Shown here one piece after another: positions 38,795-47,428 of a DNA stretch of 57,642 nt. The translations under genes were made by a program, and so were the position numbers. Source of the DNA: Pleurocapsales cyanobacterium LEGE 06147 (GTDB taxonomy: Bacteria; Cyanobacteriota; Cyanobacteriia; Cyanobacteriales; Xenococcaceae); NCBI GenBank assembly GCA_015207585.1, contig JADEWQ010000026.1:1-57642 (forward strand), written 5' to 3'. Each line of letters starts with the position of its first letter. Within the stretch, counting starts at the first letter, position 1. The notes below the pieces were generated by a model. That model searched no databases, was not told the DNA's origin, and worked only from the letters and a program-made list of their open reading frames with translations.

Positions 38795-39801
38795 TGATTG
38801 ACTCCTCGATCTACTGCCTGCCAACCCCGACCCGCATCACGGCTGAGCCACAGCTTGCCATCACTGCTGACGGCATAAACCTGTTGCGGATTGGACGGAT
38901 TAATCGTAACGATCGCATCCGTAATGCCTTCCTGGACAAGCTGCCAAGTCTCACCGGCATCCTCAGTCTTAAACACGCCTGCTTGCGTGCCAGCATATAA
39001 GGTTTTGAAGTTTTCCGGATCGGCCGCCAGACTATAAACCCGCTGATTCTCTGGCAAGCCTGCATTGGGTAGCTTATCCCAACCACAGAAGCAATCCGGG
39101 CTTTTCGTCACGCCTGTGTCTAGTCCAGCATAGAGCCAAATGCCACCCATGCCAGTAGGATACCCCACCGATGCCAGACTCCTAATTTCTCGATCTTTGG
39201 GACCATCGCTGACCCGCTGCCACGATTCGCCCGCATCTGCACTGCGGTATAACCCATCACTCAAGACCCAAGCATAGAGCTTATTAGAATCGTTCGCATC
39301 GATCGCCAAGGCTTCGATCGAATCGCCGCTGAGTCCTTCGGTTTTTGTCTCCCAAGTCGTGCCCCCATCTGTGCTTTTAATCACTGCTAGTCCATGTCCG
39401 GTGGCATACATGACTGGTGGATTTTTAGGGTCAATTGCAATCGAGGTGACATTGGCTCGCGGTTGACTTTTCGGAATATTGTCGATCGCCGTCCAAGTCC
39501 TACCACCATCTCGACTGCGGTAAATCGGGCGTGCTCCCAGAAAAAGCTCGTTGGTTTCTGGGTGAATGGCTAACGCATGGACATGCCCCCCGAAAGGACT
39601 GGCTTCCGTACTTTCGGCTTGGTTTTGAAGTAAGGCGGCTGATTCTGAGGGGACAGCCGTTGGGAGTTGAGTGGGGGACTGATTCGCTCGGATTAACCAT
39701 CCGCCTAACCCACCAATGAGGAGAACACCAAGTCCGGCAGCGGTGAGTACTCTTACTTTTGTTGGGTTGAATGTTCGCTGGCTTGAATCGGGCTGTTCCA
39801 T
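38791..39801 (-). CDS. BNR/sortilin-like beta-propeller protein (F510_1955-type)
   Basis: 336 residues from ATG 39801 (a TTG seven codons earlier is in frame). N-terminal membrane helix (about 18-38), then repeated Asp-box/BNR units: YRSRDGGRTWTAIDN, VIKSTDGGTTWETKTEGL, LYRSADAGESWQRVSDGP, VFKTEDAGETWQLVQEGI and LWLSRDAGRGWQAVDRG, giving a beta-propeller. Such proteins are annotated as glycosyl hydrolase-like and are found in heavy-metal clusters; catalysis is unproven. A CFCGW motif is notable. Coupled by ATGA to the DUF411 gene. Confidence 0.82.
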   Translation of the reverse strand: MEQPDSSQRTFNPTKVRVLTAAGLGVLLIGGLGGWLIRANQSPTQLPTAVPSESAALLQNQAESTEASPFGGHVHALAIHPETNELFLGARPIYRSRDGGRTWTAIDNIPKSQPRANVTSIAIDPKNPPVMYATGHGLAVIKSTDGGTTWETKTEGLSGDSIEALAIDANDSNKLYAWVLSDGLYRSADAGESWQRVSDGPKDREIRSLASVGYPTGMGGIWLYAGLDTGVTKSPDCFCGWDKLPNAGLPENQRVYSLAADPENFKTLYAGTQAGVFKTEDAGETWQLVQEGITDAIVTINPSNPQQVYAVSSDGKLWLSRDAGRGWQAVDRGVNQ

Positions 39802-39928
39802 AACTTTGATTTCTTTTCTCAAAGGCTATCTGAATGATTGAGCTATCTGAATTGAGTCGTTTGGCTGTCTACTCTGCTCATCAGGGCATGCACGATGTGT
39901 CAAGGGAGCTAATCTCACTCGGCACGAT

Positions 39929-40327
39929 TCACTCCTTGAGATTACGATCTGCCTTAGGTGAAGAACTGCTGAACAATTGCTGTTCAGACTGTTCTAAGGT
40001 ATCGATCTGGCGGGCGATCGCATCTTGCTGCGTCTGCAACTGCTGGAGATGTTCTCGCAATTGAGCCAGTTGCTCGTCCCGGCTAAGCGATGTATTGGCA
40101 GGTAACAAAGATCCGTGTGATGAAGCAGACATTGAATCCTTGTCCATTCGGTTCATCATCCCCATCATCAGAAACATTGAAAGCGGACAGGCTGCTAGCA
40201 ACAGCAGTGGTAATGCACTCAGCGTCAGTTGCGGTACTAACACAGCAATTGCAATACCGACGGCTACCAGCCCCACCAACACTCTCCAGTCAAAACACAT
40301 GCCAAGGAAATTGACTTTTGTTTTCAT
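39929..40327 (-). CDS. Small DUF2933-type membrane protein of the metal island
   Basis: 132 residues. Two helices at about 12-32 and 36-56, starting FDWRVLVGLVAVGIAIAVLVP, as in DUF2933 proteins of copper clusters. Next comes a Met-rich turn (FLMMGMMNRMDKDSM) and a C-terminal coiled coil (LAQLREHLQQLQTQQDAIARQ). The Met-rich segment could bind Cu(I). Function unknown; second gene of the minus-strand operon. Confidence 0.75.
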   Translation of the reverse strand: MKTKVNFLGMCFDWRVLVGLVAVGIAIAVLVPQLTLSALPLLLLAACPLSMFLMMGMMNRMDKDSMSASSHGSLLPANTSLSRDEQLAQLREHLQQLQTQQDAIARQIDTLEQSEQQLFSSSSPKADRNLKE

Positions 40328-40358
40328 CGTGTTGCTCTTGTCTAAGATAGGAAAGATC

Positions 40359-40685
40359 TTATTGTCTTGGCATTTGATTTATCATGTCCTGTCCTGAAGG
40401 GTTGTTCTGCTGCTCCATCATCCCAGACATATCATCATTGCCCATCATGTTGTGCATCATGCTCATCATGGAGTTGCACTGAGCAATCATTTGCCTCATT
40501 TGTTCTTCTGTTGGGGCTGTCTGCACTCGATCTCCATCAGAAGGCGTTGCCGGCTGCCTTTGGGCAATGGTGGAGGTTGTTTGGTTGTGCTCATGGGCGA
40601 TCGCCGGAAGTACGGTGACTCCCAACAGGGCTAAACCAGCCACAATTCCACGGGTAATGATTCGAGTACGTTTCATAGTATCCAT
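40359..40685 (-). CDS. Met-rich periplasmic peptide, probable copper binder
   Basis: 108 residues. Signal peptide (about 1-30, cleavage near AIAHEH), a linker with Gln/Thr/Pro, then CNSMMSMMHNMMGNDDMSGM and further Met. Clustered MxxM and MM with His and Cys is the usual pattern for extracytoplasmic Cu(I)/Ag(I) binding. A second ATG three codons in is equally possible. First gene behind the MerR-type promoter, so probably the most strongly induced product. Confidence 0.75.
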   Translation of the reverse strand: MDTMKRTRIITRGIVAGLALLGVTVLPAIAHEHNQTTSTIAQRQPATPSDGDRVQTAPTEEQMRQMIAQCNSMMSMMHNMMGNDDMSGMMEQQNNPSGQDMINQMPRQ

Positions 40686-40731
40686 CCAATTTTTAATCAG
40701 CAGTTTGTCAACATCTCGATGACTATTGCCA

Positions 40732-40762
40732 TGTTAAAGTCTCTAGTTCGCTATAGAGTCAA
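40732..40762 (-). promoter_or_regulatory. MerR-type promoter/operator of the copper island operon
   Basis: On the minus strand: TTGACT (40762-40757), a 19-bp spacer containing the dyad CTATAG...CTAGAG, and TTAACA (40737-40732). The overlong 19-bp spacer with a central dyad is the hallmark of promoters activated by MerR-family metal sensors. It ends about 50 bp before the Met-rich peptide gene. Confidence 0.75.
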
Positions 40763-40906
40763 GTCATCGACAATATTTTCTTACTACTCTTTGATCGCTT
40801 GCTTCGCTTGCAACTTCTGTCAGAAAGCTCACTCGCTAATAGCAAAAGTCCAGTTCAATGGACTGAACCCCTTCCCCAGTCTTCTTTAGAGGACTTTCGT
40901 TTTGAG

Positions 40907-40926
40907 CCAGGAAATTGATTTCCTGG
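40907..40926. repeat. 9-bp inverted repeat in the metal-island control region
   Basis: CCAGGAAAT and ATTTCCTGG, two bases apart, between the two MerR-type sites. Structure only; role unknown. Confidence 0.4.
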
Positions 40927-40994
40927 TGAAGATTGAGGCAAGTGGAAGATTTGTCAGTCAATCAGATTTGAATCTTTTGGACGTGGCTACTAAT

Positions 40995-41017
40995 CATAGT
41001 CAGCTATAGAGTTTAAA
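40995..41017 (+). promoter_or_regulatory. Second MerR-type dyad, upstream of the merR gene
   Basis: CATAG-TCAG-CTATAGAG followed by TTTAAA, about 45 bp before the regulator ATG. It shares the half-site CTCTATAGC with the site at 40732-40762. The -35 is weak. Probably an autoregulatory operator. Confidence 0.45.
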
Positions 41018-41063
41018 CTGGAAGTGCAGTGGGGCAATTTGCTCCAAATTCACTGGGACTGCC

Positions 41064-41540
41064 ATGAGAAGACTGAATGAAAACCGATCCCCAGAAAAAC
41101 TGCTCAAGATTGGGGAGTTAGCAGAGCAGACGGGTGTGGCAGTGGGAACTATTCGCTATTATGAGACCTTGGGATTGATTGAACCAACCCACAGAAGCGA
41201 AAGTGGCTACCGCTACTACACCACTGATGCGGTTAAGCGCGTGCAGTTTATCAAAAAAGCGCAATCTCTCCAGTTTTCCCTGTCTGAGATTCAGCAGATT
41301 TTGGGCGTTCGGCATCAAGGCGATCCGGCTTGCCCATTGGTGCGAGGCCTATTGAACCGAAAAATTGCTGAGTTGGACGCGCAACTCGATCGCATCAAGA
41401 CGCTCAAGGTCGAGCTAGAAGCATATCGCGATCGCTGGGCAGATCGTCCGCTCGATGATCCAGACAGCCGAGAGCTTTGCAGCATGATTGAAGAAGTCGC
41501 TGAACATGCACTATCCAGCGATCGCTCTAGAAGCTCTTAA
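41064..41540 (+). CDS. MerR-family heavy-metal-responsive regulator
   Basis: 158 residues. Winged-helix domain LLKIGELAEQTGVAVGTIRYYETLGLIEP and SGYRYYTTDAVKRVQFIKKA, a dimerisation helix (about 95-125), and candidate ligand Cys in GDPACPLVRGLL and SRELCSMIEEV. The C-terminal half fits the CadR/PbrR/ZntR branch better than CueR, but the gene faces a copper-type operon, so the inducer is unsettled. Divergent from the operon, with MerR-type sites in the 378-bp spacer. Confidence 0.88.
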   Translation: MRRLNENRSPEKLLKIGELAEQTGVAVGTIRYYETLGLIEPTHRSESGYRYYTTDAVKRVQFIKKAQSLQFSLSEIQQILGVRHQGDPACPLVRGLLNRKIAELDAQLDRIKTLKVELEAYRDRWADRPLDDPDSRELCSMIEEVAEHALSSDRSRSS

Positions 41541-41568
41541 GCATATCCTGCTATAGGTAGGTGTTGAT

Positions 41569-42255
41569 ATGAAAAATGAAGAAATGGGAACATTAACACG
41601 GTCGAAAGCAGAATCAAAACTCCAGCAGTCTCCAGACTGGTACCAGCGGATATTTGCCTGGATTATGGCTCATGGTACAGCTAAGTATGAGGCTGAAATG
41701 AGCGATCGCAAGCAAGCTTTGTTTGCTGACTTGCACGGCAATGTATTGGAGATTGGACCTGGTACTGGACCTAATTTGCGCTATTATCCATCTGACATTC
41801 ATTGGATTGGGATTGAGCCAAACCCGTTTATGGACTTCTATCTCAAACAGGAAGCAGACCGACTGGGACTAAAAATTGATATTCACCGGGATACTGCTGA
41901 ATGTTTAGAGGTGGGAGATAACAGCATGGATGCAGTCGTTAGCACGCTTGTCCTCTGCTCTGTAGATAATCTGGAGAGAACCTTACAAGAGATTCTGAGA
42001 GTCCTGAAGCCAGGTGGACGCTTTTACTTTCTTGAGCACGTTGCTGCTCCTAAACAAACATGGCTGCGACGAGTACAACACTGGATTCGTCCTGCCTGGA
42101 AGATACTAGGTGATGGTTGCCATCCCGATCGCGAAACCTGGATTGCTTTAGAGAATGCAGGATTTGAACGAGTTGAGTATCAGCATTTTCGCGCTCCAGT
42201 CCCCGCAATTGTCAGTCCCCAAATTATCGGTGTAGCACTTAAGCGAGGGAATTAA
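41569..42255 (+). CDS. Class I SAM-dependent methyltransferase
   Basis: 228 residues. SAM motif NVLEIGPGTGPNLRYYP (about 58-74), acidic motif II IGIEPNPFMD, and STLVLCSVDN, then ILRVLKPGGRFYFLEHVAAP. Closest in feel to UbiE/METTL7-type methyltransferases; small-molecule or thiol substrate likely. 28 bp after merR on the same strand, so likely co-regulated by metal. Substrate unknown. Confidence 0.85.
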   Translation: MKNEEMGTLTRSKAESKLQQSPDWYQRIFAWIMAHGTAKYEAEMSDRKQALFADLHGNVLEIGPGTGPNLRYYPSDIHWIGIEPNPFMDFYLKQEADRLGLKIDIHRDTAECLEVGDNSMDAVVSTLVLCSVDNLERTLQEILRVLKPGGRFYFLEHVAAPKQTWLRRVQHWIRPAWKILGDGCHPDRETWIALENAGFERVEYQHFRAPVPAIVSPQIIGVALKRGN

Positions 42256-42337
42256 GTTCACCATCTAATTCGCTCAGGATGCATTCAGATATTCTGCTAC
42301 CTATTGATGGAGGTTAACGTTTGACATAAACTCTTGA

Positions 42338-42589
42338 ATAACACTACGAACATTCTTCTAAACAGCAAAACCCTTGAGGGTTATTGACTTCACAACCACA
42401 GCGTTTGGCTTTGACATGACCTGTAATGGAGGCGATCGCACTACTGCTCTGTTAAGTTTTGGATGAATGCCATATTTACTCACCTTTTCACGGCATTTAT
42501 TTAGTAGCACATCCTTCGCGCAGATCCCATATCTGTATATCACAGTTGTCACAAGCAAGCTCTCTCACTAACTTAACGGTTTCATCGCA
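42338..42589 (-). pseudogene. Decayed thioredoxin-like gene and Cys-rich tail
   Basis: One frame reads LLCDETVKLVRELACDNCDI, then IWDLREGC, and the next frame continues [20 protein letters not shown]: the pattern of a glutaredoxin/thioredoxin-like protein of metal islands, broken by frameshift and stops. A third frame ends [22 protein letters not shown], resembling the Cys-rich ends of iron-sulfur metallochaperones. The CxxC motif is already lost. Not functional as read. Confidence 0.55.
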
Positions 42590-42712
42590 TAAGAGGTTGA
42601 TTTATGAAACATGTTTTGATTCCTCATTCAACTCGGATGATGTCTCTAAGTCCAAACCAGTTGTATTTACGAATAGTCAAAGGAAGCCCTACTAACAGAA
42701 TTAAAAGAACGA

Positions 42713-42815
42713 TTGAAACAGCGATCGCTGTATGGCAAGTCGCCAGTTTTTCGGGAATGGCGTACTGACTTTTAACTGAGGCGAGATCTTCAGTAACCTT
42801 GTCTTTGAATCTGCT
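42713..42815 (-). pseudogene. Fragment of a second DUF411 gene
   Basis: Reads FKDKVTEDLASVKSQYAIPE and KLATCHTAIA; this aligns with FQVKDNVTENLESVKQQYDIPENLATCHTAV of the intact DUF411 protein at 38258-38794. The DNA is also visibly similar. Both ends are missing. Confidence 0.75.
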
Positions 42816-42960
42816 GGAGTTGAACCTGCTGTACCGCCTGACGGATAAACTCTGGCGGAATGTTGACGGCTGCCCCAGCTTGAATTAATTCTTATAACGA
42901 GTATCCCTGCGCTTCTTGAGCATATAAGCGGGCGGCACGGGCAGGGGCGATCGCTTCAGG
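42816..42960 (-). pseudogene. Unidentified gene fragment with one stop
   Basis: Reads PEAIAPARAARLYAQEAQGY, a TAA, then ELIQAGAAVNIPPEFIRQAV and QQVQLQQ, before running out of frame into the DUF411 fragment. It looks like real, recently coding DNA. Family not recognised. Confidence 0.45.
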
Positions 42961-43234
42961 AATTCGGGAATCTGAATCGTTCCTAGCATGGTCTGAATTC
43001 CGAAAATGGATGGGAGGAATGTCTGTTAAAACAAGAATTTCCTATGCATTAAATCCATCCTAAACTCTCCACTTAACTGTAGAGTGTAGAGTAAAGTTAA
43101 ATACTTGTAGCCAAGGGAGCTATCTTACCCGACACGGCTCACTCATTTCGATACTACGGTAGATATAATTCTCATATTCGATCTAACCTGTAATTTATAA
43201 CCTATACCCATACTCTAAATACTTTATTAGTAAA

Positions 43235-44764
43235 ATGCTTGAGCAGATAGTAGTTTCTGCCGAACAGATGCGTCAGATTGAGGAGCGCGTTTTTGCTGCG
43301 GGAATGCCAGTACCAGCATTAATGGAGAAAGCCGCAGGACTCTGTGCCAATCGGATTAAAACACTCTATCCTCTTTCTAAGCTGTTAAAAGTAGGGATTT
43401 TAGTCGGTCCCGGTCATAATGGCGGCGATGCTTTAGTAGTTGCCCGGGAATTAAAATTAGCTGGTTATCAAGTGATGGTTTGCCGTCTCATTGCCAAGCT
43501 AAAAGAATTAACCGCAAACCATGCCGCTTATGCTAAAAGTTTAGGTATTCCCTTTCATGAAGAAATAGAGCCATTACAAGATTGCGAATTAATAGTTGAT
43601 GGTTTGTTTGGTTTTGGTTTGACGCGATCGCTCTCGGGTAAAATTGCCGAAGCAGTGAATAAGCTCAATAGTTGGTGGCAACCTGTAGTTAGTATTGACA
43701 TCCCTTCAGGTATACATACAGATACGGGAGAAGTTTTAGGAACTGCTGTCCGCGCTACCCATACCCTCTGTTTGGGTTTGTGGAAACGAGCTTTTTTCCA
43801 AGACCAAGCTTTAGCTTATATTGGCAAAGCCGAATGCCTCGATTGGGGAATTCCCTCTCACGCTGTCCGAGCAATTATTCCCGAACCCGTACCAATTCGG
43901 CAAATGAGCGAAGCAACAGCACGGCAGTGTTTACCTCTACCTCGTCCCGTCGTTACCCATAAGTATAAACAGGGGCACTTGCTCGTTATTGCTGGTTCCA
44001 ATCGCTATGCAGGAGGAGTAATTTTAACTGCTTTAGGAGCAAGAGGGAGTGGAGTCGGAATGTTATCGGTAGCCGTTCCAGAATCCCTCAAACCAATACT
44101 AGTTAATCATTTACCAGAAGCCTTGATTATTGGCTGCCCCGAAACCGAAGAAGGTGCGATCGCCCAATTGCCTCCTTTGGCAGCAGATTTTAGTAACTTC
44201 GATGTCATCGCCTGCGGACCTGGTTTGACTCTAGAGGCAAAGCCAGTATTAGAAAAAGTCCTTACTGCAGAGTGTCCTCTGGTTCTGGATGCGGATGGTT
44301 TAAATATTCTGGCACGACTAGATACTATCCCTACTCTCTCCCAAAGGTCGGCACCAACAGTTTTAACTCCTCATCTAGGCGAATTTAAACGTCTTTTTCC
44401 AGAGATAGAAAATCCTAATGGCGATCGCATTACTGCAGCCCAAACAGCTGCTCAACAAAGCCGGGCAATTATTTTGTTTAAAGGGTCGAGAACGGTAATA
44501 GCTCATCCCGATGGTTCTGTTTGGCTCATTCCTGCCAGTACACCAGCTTTAGCTCGTGGAGGTACTGGAGACATACTCACTGGCTTAATAGGAGGCTTGA
44601 TGGGACAGAAAGTCGGCTCTCAAGAAACCTTAACAGAGACAGTTGCTACTGCTGCGTGGTGGCATGCTCGAGCAGCTCTTTTAGCCGCTCGCGAAAGAAC
44701 CGAATTAGGAGTAGATGCTTTTACGTTGTCTCAGTATTTAGTTTCATCGTTAGATCTTATTTAA
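43235..44764 (+). CDS. nnr: Bifunctional NAD(P)H-hydrate repair enzyme Nnr
   Basis: 509 residues, the two-domain form. The N-terminal epimerase (YjeF_N; VGILVGPGHNGGDALVVARE, about 70-85) and the C-terminal ADP-dependent dehydratase (YjeF_C; LLVIAGSNRYAGGVILTALG, LVLDADGLNIL, ARGGTGDILTGLIGGLMGQ) are intact. It repairs damaged NADHX and NADPHX. Stand-alone gene. Confidence 0.95.
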   Translation: MLEQIVVSAEQMRQIEERVFAAGMPVPALMEKAAGLCANRIKTLYPLSKLLKVGILVGPGHNGGDALVVARELKLAGYQVMVCRLIAKLKELTANHAAYAKSLGIPFHEEIEPLQDCELIVDGLFGFGLTRSLSGKIAEAVNKLNSWWQPVVSIDIPSGIHTDTGEVLGTAVRATHTLCLGLWKRAFFQDQALAYIGKAECLDWGIPSHAVRAIIPEPVPIRQMSEATARQCLPLPRPVVTHKYKQGHLLVIAGSNRYAGGVILTALGARGSGVGMLSVAVPESLKPILVNHLPEALIIGCPETEEGAIAQLPPLAADFSNFDVIACGPGLTLEAKPVLEKVLTAECPLVLDADGLNILARLDTIPTLSQRSAPTVLTPHLGEFKRLFPEIENPNGDRITAAQTAAQQSRAIILFKGSRTVIAHPDGSVWLIPASTPALARGGTGDILTGLIGGLMGQKVGSQETLTETVATAAWWHARAALLAARERTELGVDAFTLSQYLVSSLDLI

Positions 44765-44799
44765 CTAGCAGAACGCGGCGTAATTTTAAGTTAGTAGGG

Positions 44800-44815
44800 A
44801 CGTAGCATGCTACGT
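44800..44815. repeat. 16-bp perfect palindrome after nnr
   Basis: ACGTAGCATGCTACGT. This sequence is often seen as an interspersed cyanobacterial repeat (GGGACGTAGCATGCTACGTCCC), here with a changed right end. Confidence 0.5.
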
Positions 44816-44831
44816 ACGTACACCGAGTCAC

Positions 44832-45320
44832 TCAACTGTTGACTGGTGACTGTTCCTGGTTAATTGGATCGCAGCGAATTTCGATTAAAAACCCATCGGG
44901 ATCGTAAAAATAAATACCTCTTCCGGTAGGACGAGTGACGGGACCGTGGTCAATTTGTATTTTATTTTGTTTGAGCACTTCAACTGCTCGATCGAATAAT
45001 TGAGGAGCGATATCGAAAGCTAAATGGTTGGCACGAGTAAAAGCCTTTTGGGGATCGGAATCGGGTGGCAATAAATCTGGTTCCCAAAATAGATCGATAA
45101 CAGTACCGTCAGGCGTAACAAAATTAGCTACTTTTCCTTCGGCTACTAGCTTAGTTAAGGTTTTAGGAATTTCTTCTCCGGTCAGTTCATGTAATCCTAA
45201 AATGTTGCCATAAAAGTATCGGGAAACCCCCATATCTTTGACATTTAAAGCAATATGATGCACCCGTCGCAAATTTCCTGGCGCAAGACAAATTGGCTGA
45301 GCTTCTTGGCTGAGAGTCAT
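44832..45320 (-). CDS. VOC-family protein (glyoxalase/dioxygenase fold)
   Basis: 162 residues from the ATG at 45320 (a GTG-initiated form reaches 45371). Two beta-alpha-beta-beta-beta modules: RRVHHIALNVKDMGVSRYFYGNILGL with metal His, NHLAFDI with the second His, and DPDGFLIEIRC with the Glu. The substrate cannot be told; glyoxalase I, fosfomycin resistance and dioxygenase members share the fold. The start is uncertain because no strong ribosome site is seen. Confidence 0.8.
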   Translation of the reverse strand: MTLSQEAQPICLAPGNLRRVHHIALNVKDMGVSRYFYGNILGLHELTGEEIPKTLTKLVAEGKVANFVTPDGTVIDLFWEPDLLPPDSDPQKAFTRANHLAFDIAPQLFDRAVEVLKQNKIQIDHGPVTRPTGRGIYFYDPDGFLIEIRCDPINQEQSPVNS

Positions 45321-45371
45321 GTTAGTAAATTTGGATTTAGAAGTACAAAATGAATCGTAAGCTACACTCAA

Positions 45372-45714
45372 AAATGTAACGGTTATTTATCTTATCTGTG
45401 CGAGCAAGAACCTATCTAGTTTCTAAGTAAGTGAGTGTAAATAAATATCAAACCAAGATGAAATGGTAGGTTTTAGGTTCTGGGGTTGGCTGTTCCCTGT
45501 TCCCTATTACCTCTGGTCATCATTTTCTATTAAATTTAACCGACCTACTTAATATTAAGTTTATGCCCGCAAAGCTTGTTTCTTTCTAGTCTCGTTAACT
45601 GAAAAAGGAACCAAGTAAATCTATGTGTTATGACTGAAGTGCGATCGCATCTATAACCATTTAATAGAATAACAATGTTCGTTCTTTAACAATCGTTAAC
45701 TACGACGACGCTGA
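45372..45714. other. Intergenic region before the Ser/Thr kinase gene
   Basis: 343 bp with short CCCTGTTCCCTATTACC-type low-complexity repeat near 45490. I see no gene or strong signal. Confidence 0.4.
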
Positions 45715-47259
45715 ATGAAGTCAATTATTGGAACGGTATTACGGGAGCGGTATTATATAGCCCAAGAATTGGGTAGAGGAGGCTTCAGTATTACTTATTT
45801 AGCAGAAGATAGAGATTTACCCGGTCATCCTCGCTGTATTGTCAAGCGACTGCAGCCACAACTGGGAACTCATGTGCTGGGACGAAATTCTCGCTCCTGG
45901 CAAAGTGCTCAAAAAAGATTTATCACCGAAGCCGTTACTTTACAAAGATTGGGTAAACATCCACAAATACCTCAGTTATTGGCTTATTTTGAAGAAAATA
46001 AAGAGTTTTATTTGGTTCAAGAATTTATTGATGGAGAAAATTTAGAGCAAGAAGTAAAACAACATCTTTTGAGTGAAACCCAAGCGATCGCTTTGTTGCA
46101 AGAGGTACTCAAAATTTTAGATTTCGTGCATCAACAAAATGTTATTCACCGAGATATCAAACCGTCTAATCTTATTCGCAGAAGCAACGACGGCAAGATA
46201 TTTTTGATTGACTTCGGTGCTGTAAAAGATATTACTTTACCGCCAGAACTACAAAAGTCAGCTAATTCTACCAAAATTATCGGTACGCAAGGCTATATGC
46301 CTCCAGAACAACTCGAAGGTAATCCCAATATTACTAGCGACCTCTATGCTTTGGGTAAAACAGCAATTTATGCTTTGACCGGACAACTACCACCAGACCA
46401 AGGAAATTCGCAAACCATAGAATTAAATAACGATCGGACTTTGCCACAAGAAGAAACGACAATCAATATGCTGACACAAATTAGTCCAAGACTAAGCAAT
46501 ATTTTGAATAAAATGGTATGTTATCGCTATCAAGAACGTTACCAGTCAGCGATTGAGGTCTTGACAGACCTCGAACGAGAACAAAATTTCATTACTCTTC
46601 CTCCCCCTTTTTTGGTTAGTCCTCCTTATGTTCCTAATGAACAGTTTGAGTCAATCTTTCAACGCCCCAAGCAGCCGCGAAAGAAAAGTAAGTTTATTCT
46701 TTGGTTGGTGTTGATTTTGCCTTTTCTTGGTGCCTTACTAACTATAATCATAGGCATTAATAAAAATAGATATCAAGGATTTTTGCCTTATACCAATAAC
46801 AATTATCATATTCAAATTAAATATCCTGAAAATTGGACTGTTCGAGAGTTAGAAGACCCGATTACTGGAGAAGTAGTCGTGTTTAGTTCTCCTAAAGAAA
46901 GTGGCTCGGATATTTTTCAAGAAAAAGTATTTATAACTGTTGAAAAATTGCCTAACGATATAACAAATTTAGATGAATATAGTACGAGAATTATTAGTGG
47001 AACGATCGCCAACAAAGATACAACAATTAGTGTTTACAATCAAAAAGAATCCAGATTATCTCGTCAACCAGCTCGTACATTAGTCTATTCGAGAAGCTCG
47101 GGTAATCTTAATCTCCGGCAAAAGGAGGTATTTACTTTTCATAATGACCAAGCATATATTATTACTTATTCAGCAGAAAGAGCAAAATATTCTAAGTTTT
47201 TGAATGAAGTTAAGAAAATGATCGAATCATTTAGAATCGATACTCCTCCTCAATCTTAA
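45715..47259 (+). CDS. Serine/threonine protein kinase with C-terminal extracytoplasmic domain
   Basis: 514 residues. A Hanks-type kinase at about 12-285: GRGGFSITYLAED (Gly loop), Lys44 in CIVKRLQ, VIHRDIKPSNLI (catalytic loop), IDFGAVKD (DFG), and GTQGYMPPEQ (activation segment). One membrane helix at about 330-350 follows a basic patch (RPKQPRKKSK). The external part (about 358-510) has YHIQIKYPENWTVRELEDPI and resembles PsbP/DcrB-type folds. Typical of cyanobacterial SpkB/SpkD-like families. Ligand and targets unknown. Confidence 0.9.
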   Translation: MKSIIGTVLRERYYIAQELGRGGFSITYLAEDRDLPGHPRCIVKRLQPQLGTHVLGRNSRSWQSAQKRFITEAVTLQRLGKHPQIPQLLAYFEENKEFYLVQEFIDGENLEQEVKQHLLSETQAIALLQEVLKILDFVHQQNVIHRDIKPSNLIRRSNDGKIFLIDFGAVKDITLPPELQKSANSTKIIGTQGYMPPEQLEGNPNITSDLYALGKTAIYALTGQLPPDQGNSQTIELNNDRTLPQEETTINMLTQISPRLSNILNKMVCYRYQERYQSAIEVLTDLEREQNFITLPPPFLVSPPYVPNEQFESIFQRPKQPRKKSKFILWLVLILPFLGALLTIIIGINKNRYQGFLPYTNNNYHIQIKYPENWTVRELEDPITGEVVVFSSPKESGSDIFQEKVFITVEKLPNDITNLDEYSTRIISGTIANKDTTISVYNQKESRLSRQPARTLVYSRSSGNLNLRQKEVFTFHNDQAYIITYSAERAKYSKFLNEVKKMIESFRIDTPPQS

Positions 47260-47279
47260 ATTTTGTCCAAGCTCAGCGA

Positions 47280-47307
47280 TGCGGCAGCACTCGCTTTGCG
47301 AGACCGC
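47280..47307. repeat. Second copy of the 28-nt hairpin repeat
   Basis: Starts TGCGGCAGCAC, then TCGC-TTT-GCGAG, ending ACCGC. See the copy in cbiM at 3427-3454. The SDR remnant stops matching its family exactly where this repeat begins. Confidence 0.7.
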
Positions 47308-47418
47308 TACTTTAATGCCCGCGTTAAGAAAAAAACGGGCGATCGCTTTACCAATACCTTGACCTCCACCCGTTACTATCGCTACTTTATTGGCAAAACT
47401 AGACAATTGAATCTCCAT
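47308..47418 (-). pseudogene. N-terminal remnant of a short-chain dehydrogenase/reductase
   Basis: From ATG 47418: MEIQLSSFANKVAIVTGGGQ, then GIGKAIARFFLNAGIKVA, the Rossmann motif TGxxxGIG of SDR enzymes. After this the frame runs into a hairpin repeat and ends at 47227 without any further SDR feature, so only about 37 codons of the original gene remain. It begins 10 bp after the coaR stop. Confidence 0.75.
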
Positions 47419-47428
47419 CAAATACAAT

